From an uncultured Eubacteriales bacterium (GTDB taxonomy: Bacteria; Bacillota; Clostridia; Christensenellales; Aristaeellaceae), in contig CADCAS010000040.1 in NCBI GenBank assembly GCA_902799465.1, forward strand, positions 10,924 through 64,626: a DNA stretch of 53,703 nt. The letters are read 5' to 3'. Shown in pieces: positions 53,663-53,703 of the stretch. The translations under genes and the position numbers were made by a program. The notes under the pieces are model-generated. The model had not been told where the DNA came from. It did not search any database and saw only the letters and a list, made by a program, of their open reading frames with translations. Position 1 is the stretch's first letter. The number at the start of each line of letters is the position of its first letter.

Positions 53663-53703
53663 GTGAGCAACGAAGAAAGAACCGACTATCGGAAAGCCTC
53701 ACC
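53663..53703 (+). other. Start of an unknown transcript, possibly a leaderless coding region
   Basis: GTG at 53663 lies about where transcription should start and opens the frame VSNEERTDYRKAS, which runs off the window. No ribosome binding site precedes it. It could equally be a non-coding RNA; too little is visible to decide. Confidence 0.2.

Overview
The window looks like the chromosome of a high-GC member of the Clostridia (Bacillota), probably a gut or rumen lineage. The signs are a fused IspH-ribosomal protein S1 gene, RNase Y, a YtfJ/GerW sporulation protein with its DUF2953 partner, a long-form HPF, a clostridial-type HflX, strong GGAGG ribosome binding sites, and a LexA box of the Gram-positive type upstream of recA. 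Most genes are conserved housekeeping genes; no rRNA, tRNA or CRISPR array is visible. The unusual content is repeats and a few accessory patches.

Layout. 1-2.6 kb: a LysR regulator and recA, which carries a frameshifting gap of about 40 nt. 2.6-4.7 kb: an AT-richer accessory island with two degraded ImmA/IrrE-like genes, each followed by an intact gene for a small secreted protein; the two secreted proteins resemble each other. 5-8.5 kb: rny, a small rRNA-type methyltransferase, a GNAT remnant, DUF2953 and ytfJ. 8.9-17 kb: a MATE exporter, secA, prfB, a TIGR04076 protein, a TIGR01906 membrane protein and tsaD. 17-21.9 kb: a minus-strand sugar ABC transporter operon (ATPase, permease, permease, binding protein) most like the rhamnose type. 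22-26 kb: galM, gltX and a DHHW/AlgX-like protein on the minus strand. 26.6-30.3 kb: a small SH3 protein and a large secreted Ig-like protein with a coiled coil inside one Ig-like domain. 31.7-38.5 kb: topB, hpf, an LCP transferase, comM/yifB, and a DUF4160-DUF2442 pair whose first gene has an amber stop. 38.5-42 kb: tatD, a DUF2130 protein and a Phd-PIN toxin-antitoxin pair. 42-46 kb: cmk-plsC-ispH/rpsA. 46-53.5 kb: pepV, a homocysteine methyltransferase, a low-molecular-weight phosphatase, an LtaS-like enzyme and hflX.

The strongest unexplained signal is in the intergenic regions. About fifteen share one composite plan: a tandem heptanucleotide array on the plus strand (GGGAACA, GGGATTA, GGGAATT, GGGAGTA and related units), a palindromic core, then the same kind of array inverted. 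One inner edge often carries a conserved GGAATAGCGGCTGCCGCG segment. The arrays abut or overlap the 3' ends of genes so often that they supply the last codons and the stop codon of several proteins (LysR, MATE, TsaD, TopB, homocysteine methyltransferase, PlsC, PepV, LtaS-like, HflX). The palindromic cores come in several families, and some have been interrupted by other small elements, including a 233-bp element with 19-bp perfect terminal inverted repeats and an 8-bp target duplication.
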